DNA of 64,000 bases from Brachypodius melanocephalos (GCA_013398615.1 VZSR01003807.1:10419816-10483815); one strand, 5' to 3'. Counted from the stretch's first letter, positions 1 through 13,300 are shown. A program made the numbers and translations. Notes: generated by a model not told the origin, from the letters alone.

Positions 1-3000
1 TCTCTGCCTATCCTGTGTATTCTGAGCAAACACCATTATCTTTTAGGCCCACATAATTTCTCCCTACTTTTTAACTCGATAAAGTTATTAATTTGTAAAT
101 TAATTTCACACTGTGACTGCAAATGCTGAAGATGATTACCTGGCATCCCTTGCCACATTTGTTGACCTCTATCTGATGGTTGTGAGAGTGAAAAGTACTG
201 ACCACTTTCTAGGTTGCTTTTTTGTCACCTGGTGCAGCAAATGTTGTAGGACTTTGGTTGATATTCACATAATCAGGGTTGTACTGACTCCTGATCCATA
301 GTCAGAACATATGCTACCCGTACATCATTGGGGTTCAAATATGGCATTGTGCTTTCCACATCTGTAAGAGAAATATAACTGCTGTACTAACTTTTCAGTT
401 CTGGAGTCATCTTGTGCTGATTCTATAGCAGCGTTCTTTTGTTTAAGGTTGGTGGGAAAAGCAGAGTAGAAGAAACACAAATGTTAAGGTCTGGACTTCT
501 GCATCTCCATTTCTTCCAATTTAAGAAAAAAAAGACCATAAGATGAAACTGCCAGAGGACAGGCTCACAAACAGCACTATGGAATTTTTGTTTCCAAGAT
601 ATGTTTGAGATACAGAAATTTTACATGTGTCACGAGAAACTGGACAAGTACTTGAAAGAGAGAGGTACTGAGTATCATTTAACAGACACATCACATCAGA
701 ATCAGGAAATCCCCACAGCTGAAAATAGCTGGGAAAGTATAATTTATCCTGTTGTTGCATTTCACTTTGTGTCTTGTTTATGGTCATTGCTGTTGACAAT
801 TTCCTGGGTTGCATGGATGGTTTGTTTGCACCAAAATGGCCAGTGTATGTCCCAGAGTCTTCTCTGTCCCTCTGGTTTCTCTTCTGGAGCATGGATACTC
901 TCTTTGCACACTGTGAAGTCAGTTCCTTTTTTCTCAATATTCTCAAGTAGAAAACAATTTCCATTTCTTTTTGTTCTGCTCTCCTGCTGTGTTCCCTGTT
1001 TTTATGGGCATTCCACTGAATTCTGCTTAAATTACTATAACTGTTCTAAATCCAGGATTAACCGATTTTGCTCTACTCTCTCCATTCCCCAAATGTAATT
1101 TTTCTCCTTCTCATTCACGAAGGCAATTTAAACAAAACTAATTTATTTTTGGTAATGTGAACACCCTGTACTAGTGTCTTCCAATTCAAGTGGGATTATC
1201 TTTGATCCACCAGTTTTGGTTTGCATGATATAGGATATAATTCACTCCATGTACAACTACAGTTTTCATTGCAACACTTCGTGTGCAGTATATTGACATT
1301 ACTCACATTATAGTTCTCATAATCTGAGAAGTCAAAGCTTAAGAGATCAAGTGGGGAGTAGTTCAAATGCTGGAGTTAAAGTCAAGGATGTCTGAAAGAC
1401 GAGCAAGAACTGAATTCCATCTATTAATAAGAGTTTTGGTACAAAATCATCAATTTTGTATGTTGTTTCAACTTTATTTTTCAGGGAAACTTTTCTCAAT
1501 ATATTTTATAGATTCAATTGGCAGGTCAGGGGGGAAACTTCCACTAATTCGAGAGATTAAAGAGCTTAACAGACTTACTAATAAAATTCAAGCTGGTGGT
1601 TTGTTGGTTTGTTTTGGTTTTTTTTGTTTTTTTTTTTTTTTCCTCAGTCATGGGGAGCAGAAAAAATGAGTGAGGCAAACATATATAGTGGATTTTTAGT
1701 TTTTTGTAATGACATGCAGAGTGATAGTCTTAGGGAGTTCCAGAGATGATTATTTCATATGCTGAAACTCTCTCTGTACCACCTTGGATGAAGGCAGTGG
1801 TATTCATACCTCACCAAAATGCCCTCATCTATACCCTATTGGTATGGCACCTTTGTGTTCAAAGACTGATCAGGAGAAGATTGCAAGTTGTTTTGTTTTC
1901 AGAGTTCACGTCTAGCTCTCAGAAAGAACAGACACTACTACAGTTTTATCAAATCTTTAGAGATTTGGTGTACTACAAAGAACATGAAATTGAATAGAAT
2001 TCAAAGGTAAATGTATTGATATGTTTGCTAAAGATAAAACATGAAAGTGTTGTGTAAAAACCTCACATGGGAATATATGTGTAAGATCTACTGTTAAACT
2101 GAAGAGGCATTATCAATAGATTTAGTGTTTATATTTCTGTACAAGCCTTCTGTAATTTTTCAGGCAATATTTAGACTGTTTATGACATTTTGAGTATAGA
2201 AATTGTGCTTTGATGTGTGAGAAGTAGTCAGTACCTAGATTCAGTTACCTAGTTTAAGTTACTGCATGCAGCTTAATTATGCTTAATGTCTCAGAAAAGA
2301 CAAGAGTGCTCTCTGCTCCAGCAAGAGTTAACCCGAACTTTGAGAAGGGAGTTTAATAGAGCTATACGAAATATTACCTCAGTATTCCACTCCAGCCAGT
2401 TGTTTGTGCAGATGTGAATTAATGGACTGTTGTAAAGGTAGTGTGATTTCTGTCTTTTCAATTAAGGAGTGATGATGGCCAAAGTTTTGTTTCATGTGCT
2501 ACCATTAAGTAAAATCAATGTGGTAATAAAAAAATCTCTGCATATCTTTTAAGAAGGAACTTCTTAAGAAACATAAAGAATAGTGGAAATTTTATGCCCT
2601 TTGAGAAGAACAGCAGTATTTGGTCTTCAAACATCAACTGAATCTGTTTAAAACTGCTTACATCAGGTGGAAATGTTGGGGCTACTAGAATTAATGTGAT
2701 ACATGAAGTTGAAAATATTCAGTTGCTTGTGTATAAGCATTTTGTAGTACATTCTAGGCTACCTGAGGTTATGCAAAAATATTTTGCAGAAGAAAATATT
2801 TCAAACTGCTCTTTGAAACTAGTCATCTGTTTTAATGACATATTTCTGAGGGTTGATCTCACTCTCACTGTGTGTCATGAGTTCATGAACATTTCTTCCC
2901 GGGTATACGTCCCAAGTTTAAACATTTAACTGAAAATTCTGTTTTAAAATTATGTTAAATAATGAATGTTAATGTTAAATAAATCCGATGTGCCCTCGCA

Positions 3001-4099
3001 AGAAATAAACCAATAATAACGACTTCTTTTTGGTTTGAAAAAGGTGGTTATTCTCAGAGAGAAGTATGCTCTTCCATGTACAAAACAACTCAGACCTGCA
3101 GGCTTTGGAGCCAAACTTATAAAAGGTTGTTATGAGCAGAGCACAGCTGTGGGAGTCAGGGCTCCCAAATTCCATTCAAACATTCATTTGAGGTGAAGAA
3201 TTTCTGACTCTCTCATCACTCCCCAAACACTCTCATGCCTCCAAAATATAGTCAGAAGTACACAATACAAGGCATACAAACCTTATACTATTCCCTGTCC
3301 AGGTTTAGATATAATTCAGATTTTTTACAGCTTTATGTTTGTAAATGTTTTAAAACTGAAAAGCATTGTGTGAGGACTAAATCTTCTTTTAATATCTTAA
3401 GTAGTTCTAGAGAAATAACATAGATTTCCTCTCATCACTTTAATTACCAAAGGCAGTTGATAATATCTCTTTCTCCTTTGGTTAGTGAGGGCTTTCGATT
3501 TACACTCCTGTATATTCCATTGTTTCCCTAAAATCTAGTCTGTATGAAGTATAGAAACTGAAAAAATTTTGCCTCGTAGGAACAGCACACAAACTTTGAG
3601 TATACTGTTGTTGAACTTTTTGGAAGGCTTACTTTCCAAAAGTAAGAACTTATTTTTTCCAAAGCTATTAAGAAGTGGATGAAGCTGCTGTAGTCTTGGT
3701 TGACGTGGTATCTAATTTTTCTCTTACAACTTTGCCCTTTGATTCTCCTGGATAAACCTTTTGTGGAAGTGAATTCTGTGTGTTTTGCAGCATACAATTT
3801 CAGCCCTACGCTTTTCTGAAGGATATCAAAGTCCTTAAATATTTGAAAATGATGCAGATTGTGAAAATAGTACCTAACAGCATATTATGTTTTAGGTTCT
3901 GTGTTCTAATGTTCCTTAGAACATTACTCTTCAGAACTTCTATTTAGGACTCAGATCACATCATGCTCGTACATTAGGGTTATGTTCACAAAAAATTAAA
4001 ATTTACTCCAGTCAACAATTGGGAGAAACAATTTTTGTCCTTGACAAAGATGGATAATTCATAAGGTGAGGATTGTCAAGGACTTAATCTTTACTGCTT
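1..4099. other. Unique AT-rich noncoding DNA
   Basis: I see no gene here. The longest open frame is 165 codons on the plus strand at 601-1098, opposite an overlapping 147-codon frame on the minus strand (521-964). Neither shows a domain, and two long antiparallel frames over the same DNA are typical of chance. A T-rich tract lies at 1601-1641. From about 2220 to 2550 the sequence is AT-rich with homeodomain-like TTAATTA motifs, which would fit a regulatory element but does not prove one. Confidence 0.6.
1601..1641. repeat. T-rich low-complexity tract
   Basis: A run of TTGTTGGTTTG-like units passes into an almost pure T tract of about 16 bases. It is simple low-complexity sequence and lies inside the 3' end of a chance open frame (1367-1669). 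Confidence 0.8.
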
Positions 4100-5650
4100 C
4101 ATGGCAAGGGCATAGAAGGGACAGGCAGGGTTGACAGAGACACAGCAGAGAAACTCAGTGAAATCTTTGCATAGGCATTTAGTGCTGACTCTCACACCTG
4201 ATGCATTTCTGTAGCAGATTGTCTATAAGATGTAGATCAATTTGAAGTAAATGAACAGGAAATATTAGACCAGTCAGGCAGGTTAGGAAGGTCGCTGGGA
4301 CCAGATGGCATAAAACCAAGAGCTCTGAATATGAAATTCCCAAACTTCTGGCTAAGGGATGTAAAATGTCATTACAAATGGACACTGAACTAAAGGACTA
4401 GGACAGCTGTTGAATCTGCCATCTGTCACGAGGGCTTTAGAGACGATCTTGGGGATGACAAACCAGTGAGCCTGATTTCCATTTCTGTTAAGATTGTGTA
4501 TATGCGTATGAACGAAAACAACCTGCTTAGAAGAAGTTACATGGCTTCTGGATTTCAGGGAAGTTTTCAGTAATAATAAGGATAAATGGGATCAAATGGA
4601 CATAGCACACATTGTTTTTACAAATGTCTTTGATCAGGTTCCAGACCAAAGGCTCATTACAAAATTGTATTGCCATGGGATTGGAGGGAAGCCTTTTAAA
4701 GAAAAGGAATCCATAATAGGTCTTAATAATGGCAACATTTCAGAATGGAATTGATACTGGGACCAATTTTAATCAGCATCTCTGCTCTGATGAGGGCAAT
4801 GAACAGTGAAATCTGCAAGCTTATGGATAAATTCTCTCTTGGCAATCAATGCCATGTGCCTTCAATACCTATGGCTTCAGTGGCAAGAATTTCCAAAATA
4901 AAACTGAGCAGACCAAAAGTCAGCAGGTCAAGTTCAGTCTAAAGAAATGCATCTAGAAAAAAATAACATGAACCATGCTGACGTGATGCTGAGCTAAGAA
5001 TTGACACTTAAAACTCAGAAAGGGACCTCTGACATTTCTCTGAAATCTCAGTGTCAGACAAAAAATGTTAGGCAAGTTTACAATAGTTAATGAGATTATC
5101 CTTGGAAGCAGAGAGTGCCTGAAATAAGAGGAAGCAGGGCATCTGAAAAGTGATGTGCCCATATCCTGAGTATCGTGTGCAGTTTTGTTTTCACATATGA
5201 GGAAGGGTGCAGCTGAATTCAAAGAATTATGGAGAAAAACAAGTGAGATGTTCAGGATGGTCTAACAGCTGCCTTGTGCAGAGACACTTGGAGGTTGGGA
5301 CACTTCATTTGAAGAAGAGAGGGGCGAGGAAGGTTATAACTGAGCTTCTTGAAATCATACAGGCAATAGATAAGCTGAATGCACAGTTCTAGAACTGCAG
5401 GAACTTGAAACCAGTAAGGCTTTTGTTTAAAGCCAGTGAATGCAGTTCTTAACACAGTGTGTTTCTTGAACTGAGACTCACCAGAAAAGTTGGAGGAAAC
5501 CACTACTGGCAGGTTTGGAAAGGGGTTAGTCATAAATAACTCACTCACAAAGATGCCCTTTAGTTTTTTTAATACTGAGCAGGAGTTTACCCACCGACAA
5601 CATGAATTAAACCATTCCCACACTGAGAACAGCCATGTGGGAAATAGACT
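4100..5650 (+). mobile_element. Decayed CR1/L3-like LINE, reverse transcriptase region to near the 3' end
   Basis: This is an old non-LTR retrotransposon in plus orientation. Several landmarks of the CR1-type reverse transcriptase survive in order. GPDGIKPRAL is encoded at 4298-4327 (family pattern GPDGIHPRVLKE). DDKPVSLIS is at 4454-4480 (family NYRPVSLTS). FTNVFDQVPDQRL, running on to CHGIGGK, is at 4617-4691 (family DFxKAFDxVPHxRLL...GIxG). LGPILISI is at 4757-4780 (family LGPxLFxIxIND). The catalytic FADD box is destroyed: the matching residues about 20 codons further on read LMDK. Frames change and stops occur between the blocks, so it encodes nothing functional. The segment from about 5160 to 5500 resembles the 3' part of the same family (a cytosine/thymine-rich start, then AGAGACACTTGGAGG-like sequence). 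The 5' end is uncertain; an AACTCAGTGAAATCTTTGCA stretch near 4151 also fits the family. I infer an ancient sauropsid or amniote insertion from the heavy decay. Confidence 0.82.
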
Positions 5651-8600
5651 GCAGAAAGTGATCAAGCTTCTTGTGTCTCTGTTGTTACTGGACGCAGCAT
5701 AGTGGGCTGTGTGAGGATTAACCTGCACCTCAGAGGCCTTTCTTACTTATCCTTTTGTTCAGTCAAAGGATTTTATATGTGGTTTCTTTCAGAGAATGTC
5801 AGATCTATTTTTTAAACAAGACTGACTTTTTTATGGTCTCACAGATGAGGACTGCGTATACCTGTGCAGCACCCAAGTTGTCTCAACCCCCGTGAAAGTA
5901 TTGCTATTAGATAATGATTTCTATGCAGAGATCAAGATAGTCTATATGTTCTGCTTAATCTGGTAAACCAACAAGTAAATTGCAAGTCTGAAAAGGTTAG
6001 ACAATGCTCAAAATTGAGTATACAAAAAGGGCAAAACCAGTAATCTCTTGGCAGAAAGGGGAAAGGAGTTTCTTATGTCATTTTGTTTTCCCAGAGAGTA
6101 AAACAAGTAACAAATACTGATTAATGTCACAGACATGTACAATTTAAAGCAAATTAAGGAGAATGTAACAAGTCAATAGGTCACTGGGTGCACAAGAATA
6201 AATATCATAGGCAAATAGAAGTGGAATAAATGAATTCCAGTGTCACATTTTATGTCATTTACTTTAGTTACATGGCCACAGGCCTCTGTAAGGAAGAGCT
6301 CCTGATTACGAGCCTTGGGTTACATAATTGAAAATATGTTAGCATTTCTTTCCAGGGTAAGGAACACATACATAATTGAGTTAGAGAACAAATACCAGGG
6401 CACAGAAAACTTTAAACTTCTTATTTTGAAGAGACTATATGGGAAAATAATGAACAGATGGCAAATAGAAGGAATATGTTGGCATTTCTTCTACCCGCCA
6501 GGCATGGTAATCGCTCCTTCATTTTGGACAGTCCAAGGATCATGCATTATATGAAGTTTTAGAAATCAGGGTAGGGGAAATCTATGTTGCAAAGGGAACA
6601 CATTTAAATCATTAAGTTGTATACTATAGATCTTTCAAATAAACATTGCAACAAATGATAAAGTGCAACTCTGTCATTCTGAACCATTCAAGAATTATAA
6701 AGGACAAGCAGTTTCCAGTAGGTCTTATTTGGAGAAATCCAGGTAAAGTTTTTCCACTTAGAAATGGTCTTACAGGTAATTTGGGTTGTTTAGGATCAGG
6801 GTGTTTAAATAAAGACTGTTGCATAATTTTAATAATACCTTTAATCAATACTTTTGATAATGAGGATTTTAAAATTATTTAATGTCTGTGATTACACTCA
6901 GCTAGGTAACCTGTGAAAGGGATTCTACATCAAGATTTAAAAATAGTCAAATATTCTGATTTATAGCATAATTTTATGTGAAAAGCTGGCTAAATGTAAT
7001 TTTAATTTTCCTGGGAAAATAATTTTTATTTAGGACATTTATATAATGCAATGAACTCAATGAATTTTATTTATGTTCTTTAAGATAAAAAATGCTTCTG
7101 TTCTGTTTGGATTAGAAATAAAATTAGGAACATGTTAAAATACTGTCCTGCATTGTCCTAGGAAAAACATTCCTATAAGATAAAGTGATAGTTTTATAAA
7201 ATCTATTATGTATTTATTTGTTTTAGATTTGATAGAAAATAATGCTCACATAAACGACATAGCAATAACTAGGCTTACAGACATAAAGCACTCTGCATAT
7301 TATTAGCAATATGAAGGTAAATTTACTGTGTTATCTAACTCCTTTGAATAATCAGTAGATAGTACTGAATGCATTTCAGTAGAATGACTGAAAGCATTGT
7401 TAAATTTAAATAGGGTACCTGATTTTTCAATTGGCACTCACTGAAGTACAGAACTCTCTCTCTTTCTCTCCCTCTCTCTCTCCAATCAGTATGGTTTGCA
7501 TACTTACACAGCAAATCTCAGAAGTCATTTCAGACACATCATTGTGTGCAAAAAACATTTCATAAATCATTTGGAATACTAAGCAAATTAGAGAAAATCG
7601 TCCTCTGGATTAGAGAAGAAATTTGTTGAATAACAGATATATTCTGAATTATTTGCTCTTCTGTAATAAGCTGACTAGATTAAATTGAGAAGCCAGCATG
7701 AAAGAGCCACTGGGATATCTATTATTTCTTCATCCTTTTATCCTTTTGCAATTCTCTTGGGGAAGTGTACATGTATATGCTGCATGAAATGTTATTAACT
7801 GACATTAAGTCTCTCATCCCCCAGGCTGTGGCTTTTTCCTCCTACTGTAGTGACCATTAAGCAGCTCTTGTGGATGGGATCTGGAAATTGTTGTATTTAT
7901 ACCTTCTCAAGCACATGTCTTAAACTGCTCATTGCATTTTGATATCTCATGACTTTGTAAGCCTCATACAAGTTATAATATCAATTATGTTTTAGTGCAA
8001 TGACATGAAAGTGACAGGCTATTGGTTCTTTTAAATGGGTGCAGGTGCTTTTTAATATATTATTTCTCATCTGCTGGTATCTGTCTTTCACTCTTGTTTC
8101 TGTTGTAAATATGTATGATTAAGGACAAAGTAAAACTGCCTACCCAGGGCCTTGGAGGAAGCCACATTGAATCTTTTTCCTTTGCTGGTGGAAGGCCGTA
8201 TTTGGCAGCTTGGGATTTGAGTGGGAAAATTAGGAGCACAATTCATGCCCGTGCACACTTCTGAATAATGCTGGCACATTGATTATTTGATTTAGTGCAA
8301 ATTGTTTGCTGAAAGACAGCATGAGAGGTAGCATGGCGGAAAGGAAATTAACTCTATCGCACAAATGTCTTCGCTGCATTCTCCACCAATTATATTTAAA
8401 ATATTTTGCCTTTTTGTACCCTGTTCTTGTACAGCAGCAGCAATAGAGAACAAACACAGTGCATCTCTTATTCACTTTCCTGGTCGGCTTAAATGTCTTC
8501 AACCAGAAGTGTCCCCCCAGGTTTAATATTGAAATATTAATTTGTACTAAAATATTATGCTATTTTTAAAATTTTAATTTGATCTTAAAGGCTCAAAACT

Positions 8601-9059
8601 TCAACTCCTCCTACCCATGGGAAAAGCAAAGGATAATACCAGTACGAGAATCTCATTTCACACTGCACCTGAACTGTCTCTATGTTTTTATATTTTATGG
8701 TCCTGCAGTTCTTTCTTCAGTCACACTGACTGCATTAAATTATGTAGAAGCACAGGCTTGTGACACCTCTGAACCAACCTGCAAGAGAATACAAAATCTT
8801 TCTTTTGCTTTCAGCCTGACTCCAAATCAAATTCCAAAAATTATATACAAATAATATCACCAGTCTAGTGAATGAAATTAAGGAAAGTCAAGGGCAAAGC
8901 CATCAGTTTTATTATCTACCCGTGCTGAAGGATTAGCTGTAGAATTAATATGAATTTACATTACTAAATGGTCTTTGAAGGACATGATAACTGGGTGAAA
9001 TTCGAGTTTGTTACTATTTCTAAACAACAGCAGAAGATGAACTCTCTGCCTAAGGCTTA
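5651..9059. other. Unique AT-rich noncoding DNA
   Basis: No gene or recognisable interspersed repeat is visible. Open frames here are all under 95 codons and lack domains. A short CT microsatellite lies at 7454-7483. The stretch 7500-8060 is low in CpG, with mixed AT-rich motifs and no tandem structure. It could hold regulatory sequence, but nothing in the single sequence demonstrates that. Confidence 0.55.
7454..7483. repeat. Interrupted (CT)n microsatellite
   Basis: About 30 bases consist only of C and T, mostly CT dinucleotides with a TTT and a CCC interruption. The impure structure suggests an old or slowly changing tract. Confidence 0.85.
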
Positions 9060-9266
9060 GGGCTGAAGCAAGGAACATTGAGTTCCCAGTCACAGACTTC
9101 CAGGGTGACCTTGACAAGTCACAGAACATATCTGTGTCTCAGCATGAGATGTGGGATATTAAAACATTTCCTAGCTCGCAGAAGTGTTGGTAAGGCTCAA
9201 TTAATCAAAGTCGTTCAATATCTTCACACAGAAGTGTCTAGATAAGAACAAAGTATTATTGTTACT
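9060..9266 (+). mobile_element. MIR-like CORE-SINE remnant
   Basis: The sequence follows the layout of the MIR/CORE-SINE body in plus orientation. A GAGTTCCCAGTCACAGACTT stretch at about 9080-9099 stands where the MIR B-box region (GTTCGAATCCCGGCTCTGCC) is expected. It is followed by GGTGACCTTGACAAGTCAC (MIR: GTGACCTTGGGCAAGTCAC), a CTGTGTCTCAGCATGAGATGTGGGATATTA segment (MIR: CTCAGTTTCCTCATCTGTAAAATGGGGAT), CTAGCTCGCAGAAGTGTTGGTAAGG (MIR: CTACCTCGCAGGGTTGTTGTGAGG) and an end near GTATTATTGTTACT (MIR: GCTATTATTATTA). The collinear order over about 200 bases makes chance unlikely. MIR-class SINEs predate the mammal-bird split, so a heavily decayed copy in a bird is expected but uncommon. The exact subfamily cannot be set by eye. 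Confidence 0.72.
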
Positions 9267-10093
9267 AAAGCAGACCTCTCCCGAGCACTTAATTTTTCAT
9301 TTTATAGAAACTTTTTTAGCTTATATGCGCTGTCAGCATACAGAGCCATAGATCCTTCAGATCTAGTTTGTGTGGAGCTTGTCAAGATACAGCTGTTTTT
9401 AGTGCTGTATCCCTATTAGGATGTGACACAATACATCATAACAGCTCCATCAGAGCCATTAGGGTGTAAGCTGTCAATGTGTAATAAGATTACTATGCAT
9501 TACATCTGGTGGTGCTCTGATAATTCTGAACTAGGTATGCTATCGTGGAGTCTAGAAAGCCTTTGAATATTGATGCTGCACTGCTAATGAATGCAACAGT
9601 ATTGTTTTGACATAGAATTAGAATATATTCTCCAGTTTGTGTGAAGAGCATTTTTCTTTTTTTTACAATAAATAACTTTAACTTTTCCAGAAATCCCCAA
9701 AGATGTTCTCCTCAGCTTCTTCATGTACTAAAGACCTGAAAGTATTTCTATTTACAAATGAAGGTTTTTCTTGTTTGAGGGAAGGACAAATTTCTCTAAG
9801 TAACAGCCAAAAATATTCAAATAGATATAATCCAATACATGGCCTTGGATTCCCTAGACTACAGGAAGTTTTCATTCAGAATAATGACTAAGATAGGAAT
9901 ACCTTCCAATGTGCTTTTCATCTCTATGAAAAGTGCAATTTTCAGACAGAAAAAAAAATTATGCTGCTTTATCCACAAAATTAGCCAGGATATAATTTAA
10001 ATAGGAAAAAAGAAACATTCAAATAATTTGAATTGCATTCAGAACCTTCCCCTGATTGTCTAACAACAATCTAAGATAGGTACTGTCAATGAA
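9267..10093. other. Unique noncoding DNA, possibly constrained in part
   Basis: No gene is visible. The part from about 9280 to 9560 is rich in non-repetitive AT-containing motifs (for example CTAATGA, TTACATCTGG, TGATAATTC) with no simple repeats. This is the texture often seen in conserved noncoding elements, but a single sequence cannot show conservation. Two antiparallel frames of 62 and 65 codons (9703-9891 plus, 9678-9875 minus) look like chance. Confidence 0.45.
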
Positions 10094-10395
10094 AATCAAA
10101 GAATCATGGAATGACCTGGGTGAGAAGGGACTTTAAAGATCATCTACTTGCAATTCCCCTGCCATGGACAGGGATACCTTTCACTAGACCAGTGTGCTCT
10201 GAGATCCATCCAATCTGTCCTTAAACATTTCCAGGGATGAGGCATCCACAACTTCTCTGGGCAACCTGTTCCACTGCCTCATCACCCCCACAGTTAAGAA
10301 TTTCTTCCTTATACCTATTTTAAACCTACTCTCTTCCAACCCAAAACCATCCCACTTTGTCTGTCACTACATGCCTTACTCAGAAAAACCTCTGG
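10094..10395 (-). mobile_element. CR1 LINE, 3' end, minus orientation
   Basis: On the plus strand this reads as the reverse complement of the CR1 3' region typical of birds. It opens with AATCAAAGAATCATGGAATG, a degraded copy of the (ATTCTATG)n terminal repeats seen in reverse. It continues with GACTTTAAAGATCATCTA, CCCCTGCCATGGACAGGGA, TTCCAGGGATGAGGCATCC, ACAACTTCTCTGGGCAACCT and GAATTTCTTCCTTA, and fades near CACTACATGCCTTACTC. These blocks are in the standard order and spacing. The copy is truncated at its 5' side (the right-hand end here), as most CR1 insertions are, and includes only about 300 bases with no coding capacity. Confidence 0.95.
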
Positions 10396-13300
10396 GTTCA
10401 GAGAAAGGTGCTGTATTAAGTTTGTGCTTCCCTGTCTGCACAACAGCTGAGCATCATCTAATCAGTGGGGAACTCACTGATCTCATACCTCTGTGAAGAA
10501 CCATTCACTGGGAGATCTGGGGTGCTGACTTGACTGGGTCACAGTAAAGTCTGTAGCAGAACAGGGAGAAAAAATGAGTTTTGCTGGTATTTTAAAATCA
10601 TTACCAGGAATCTGCAATTCTATGTATGAAACTCTTGTTCGCAGTATCTCATTATTTCTGAAATTATTCCTTGATCAAAATGAACAAGAGGACAAAGCTT
10701 CAGTTGGAGATGTGTGCCTGTACAGTTCTTCTAAGAGCTTGTGAATGCACACATGTGAGCCTGTACAGGAGGAGGCTGTGGTATGCCTTGAGTAAGGAGA
10801 CACGTGAAGGGAAAATACAAACTCCAAGTGCTTACAACATTTTCAAGTCTTCCCAGAGAAGACTGAGCTGAGTGTCTTCGAAGGAGCTTTAACATAGCAC
10901 TTGGCCAGCAAGAGTGTTAGTAAATCTTCAGGAGGTCTGAAGTCTCTCCTAAGAGAGGGAGTTACAGCCTCTCACAATCAGTTGTGAAAGTGTGAGCTCT
11001 GAATTTTTTGAGTCTGTGGGGGGGCACGGGCAGGCAGACCTCAAGTCAGAAAAGCTTAATAAATTTTCTAGAAATATATATTCCAAAAGTTCAGACTGTG
11101 TAAGAAGAGAAAGAAAGACAGTCATTTTTCATAATGACAAAAAGTCTTGTTCTAAGTCTTTCTTATTAAAAATTAAATAACTTTTGGTGCAGGAATAGAA
11201 GGTAAATAGGAAATGCATTCAGAGCCCTGACACTTATGCTGAATAACAACCAGGAAAACATGCTGTGGTCCTTGAAGGAAACATAGAGCACAACTAAACA
11301 AGGAAAAATACAGAAGAGAGATGCTAAAATAAAAAAAAAAAAAAGCAAGTGAAGTGAGGAGAAACGTCAATGATCTGACAAGTAGCATGAGTACAGACCT
11401 TTTCTGGTATTAGGGCAAAAAGGAAGATGTAACAAATTCAAATGCTTGTGGGTACAGGCTGACATGGGGAAACAATGTGCTGAAGGAAAGGCTTGCCTAC
11501 ATGCAGAAAGAATTTGCACATTTGAAATAGCAGCTAGCAAAATTATATGGAAATAACTACAACATTCTGTGTCAGTATTTGTGTCTTTGGCTAGAGCAGT
11601 CCACACAGGGGAGACTGAGAAAAGTCAAAGACATGAGTTAAATCTTTTAGTCCAGAAAAAAATCCCCTCTTATAAATAAAGGAGCTTTCAGTGGTATGAA
11701 AAGACATATAAAATGCTGGTAATGATCTAGAACAGGTAGTGAAGAGCAAAACTCTAAGAACAAATCTATTTCAGGCGTGAATGTATAATTTCCCTCATGT
11801 GGTGATCCCAAGAACAGGTTGTAGGGTTTTTGGAAGAGACCTCCAGTTTTTTCATGGTAAAATGTTCAAAACTCAAAAGTCTTCTGAAATTGTCAAAATA
11901 GACATTAAAGGATGCTGATCATAATTGCAGTGTCAAGGACAGAATAAATGTGGAGAAAAAATTTCAAACCATTAGTTAATTCAAAAACCCTTCCAAACTG
12001 AGCAAGAGCACCAAAGAGCATATGCCTGCAAAAGAAACATTTGCTGAGACAGCAGGAATCAAATTCTTCCAGAAATTAAATGCTTCCTTGCCCTCACTAC
12101 AGGTTTGTTTCATTTTTTTCTTTCCCTTTTTTCTTGGAAGGCTATTTTTGAACCACAGTCCCCAGATGGTTAAAAACCTTCTTCTGATTTCCAGACTAAA
12201 TTTATTCATAATCAGTTTATATTCATTTGTCCTTGTGCCAGCACTGTTCTTTAGTTTTAATAGTACATTTATATTGTGTAGCTATTTGTAGATTAAATTA
12301 TTAATATTACAAAAGATAGTATCAATTTTTAAGAGACATCACTAGATGAGATTATGAAGATAAAATTCACTGTTTCAACAGCTGTTTGATCATAAAGTTA
12401 TAGCCTAAAAAGATTATAAATACAATAAGATGTGTTTTCACATCACTTCGAGGGAAACAAATATGTATGTTTTTATTACTTTTTTATGATATTCAGTAAT
12501 GAAATACAGTTAAAATAAATTCTAGTAAAACAGGTCCAAGAAAAAGCAGGCTAGATGGAGTTGCTGTTTGTTGGTTAAATGCAGAAGTCTACTCTTCAGC
12601 CTTGGTATAAGTGATAGGATGGGTTCTCCTTTGGACCACACTAATTGTTTGGTTAACATTGGTAGCAATATGACATTTAATCTGCCATTGCATAACAACC
12701 AACTAATTTTGAAGTGTATTTGGACAAATGGATTTTTTGAGGGAGGGAAATTGAAAGTGTTAGGTTGAAGGAATAGTGTCCTATGGAAACATACTGTAGA
12801 GACTATATTGCTGGCTTTTAAAAATGCCTTTGAGTAGTGAAGGTGCCTGTGAGTATTAACAGTTCTTGATATATTAGTTTATGAATACCCAACACTAATG
12901 GTTTGTAGATTTTTTCCCTTTCCTGTATGAAGAAGGAATGCTGAGTAAACTGCTGTCTGTCAGACCCTCTAGGATATACTACAGGGATTCCACTTTCTCT
13001 TCTGTGAACGACAGACTGAAGACGTGTTGAGAAGAATATCAGAAATCACATTTCTTGACTGAATGAAATTTCAAAGTCACCTTCCTGTTCTCAGTATTAA
13101 TTACCTGCAGTCCATCCAACAATGCATACTCACAAGTGTACACCTCGTTCCATACTCTGTATATCCTTAAGCATTGGTCTGTATACACTCTGTCAATGCT
13201 GAGCTGGTGACTCCTCCCCTTCTATCCCTCTATTTTTCCTCCTGTGTTTTTGGGTAGTACAGGGCTCTTCTTTATTAGCCTTTTTCCACCTGAATAAGCC

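Noticed and set aside
601..1098. 165-codon plus-strand open frame as a gene
   Set aside because: It overlaps a 147-codon frame on the opposite strand, has no domain, no splice sites of note and unremarkable composition. It is most likely a chance frame.
5252..5728. 158-codon minus-strand open frame as a gene
   Set aside because: It lies over the 3' part of the old L3-like LINE, in antisense, and has no domain.
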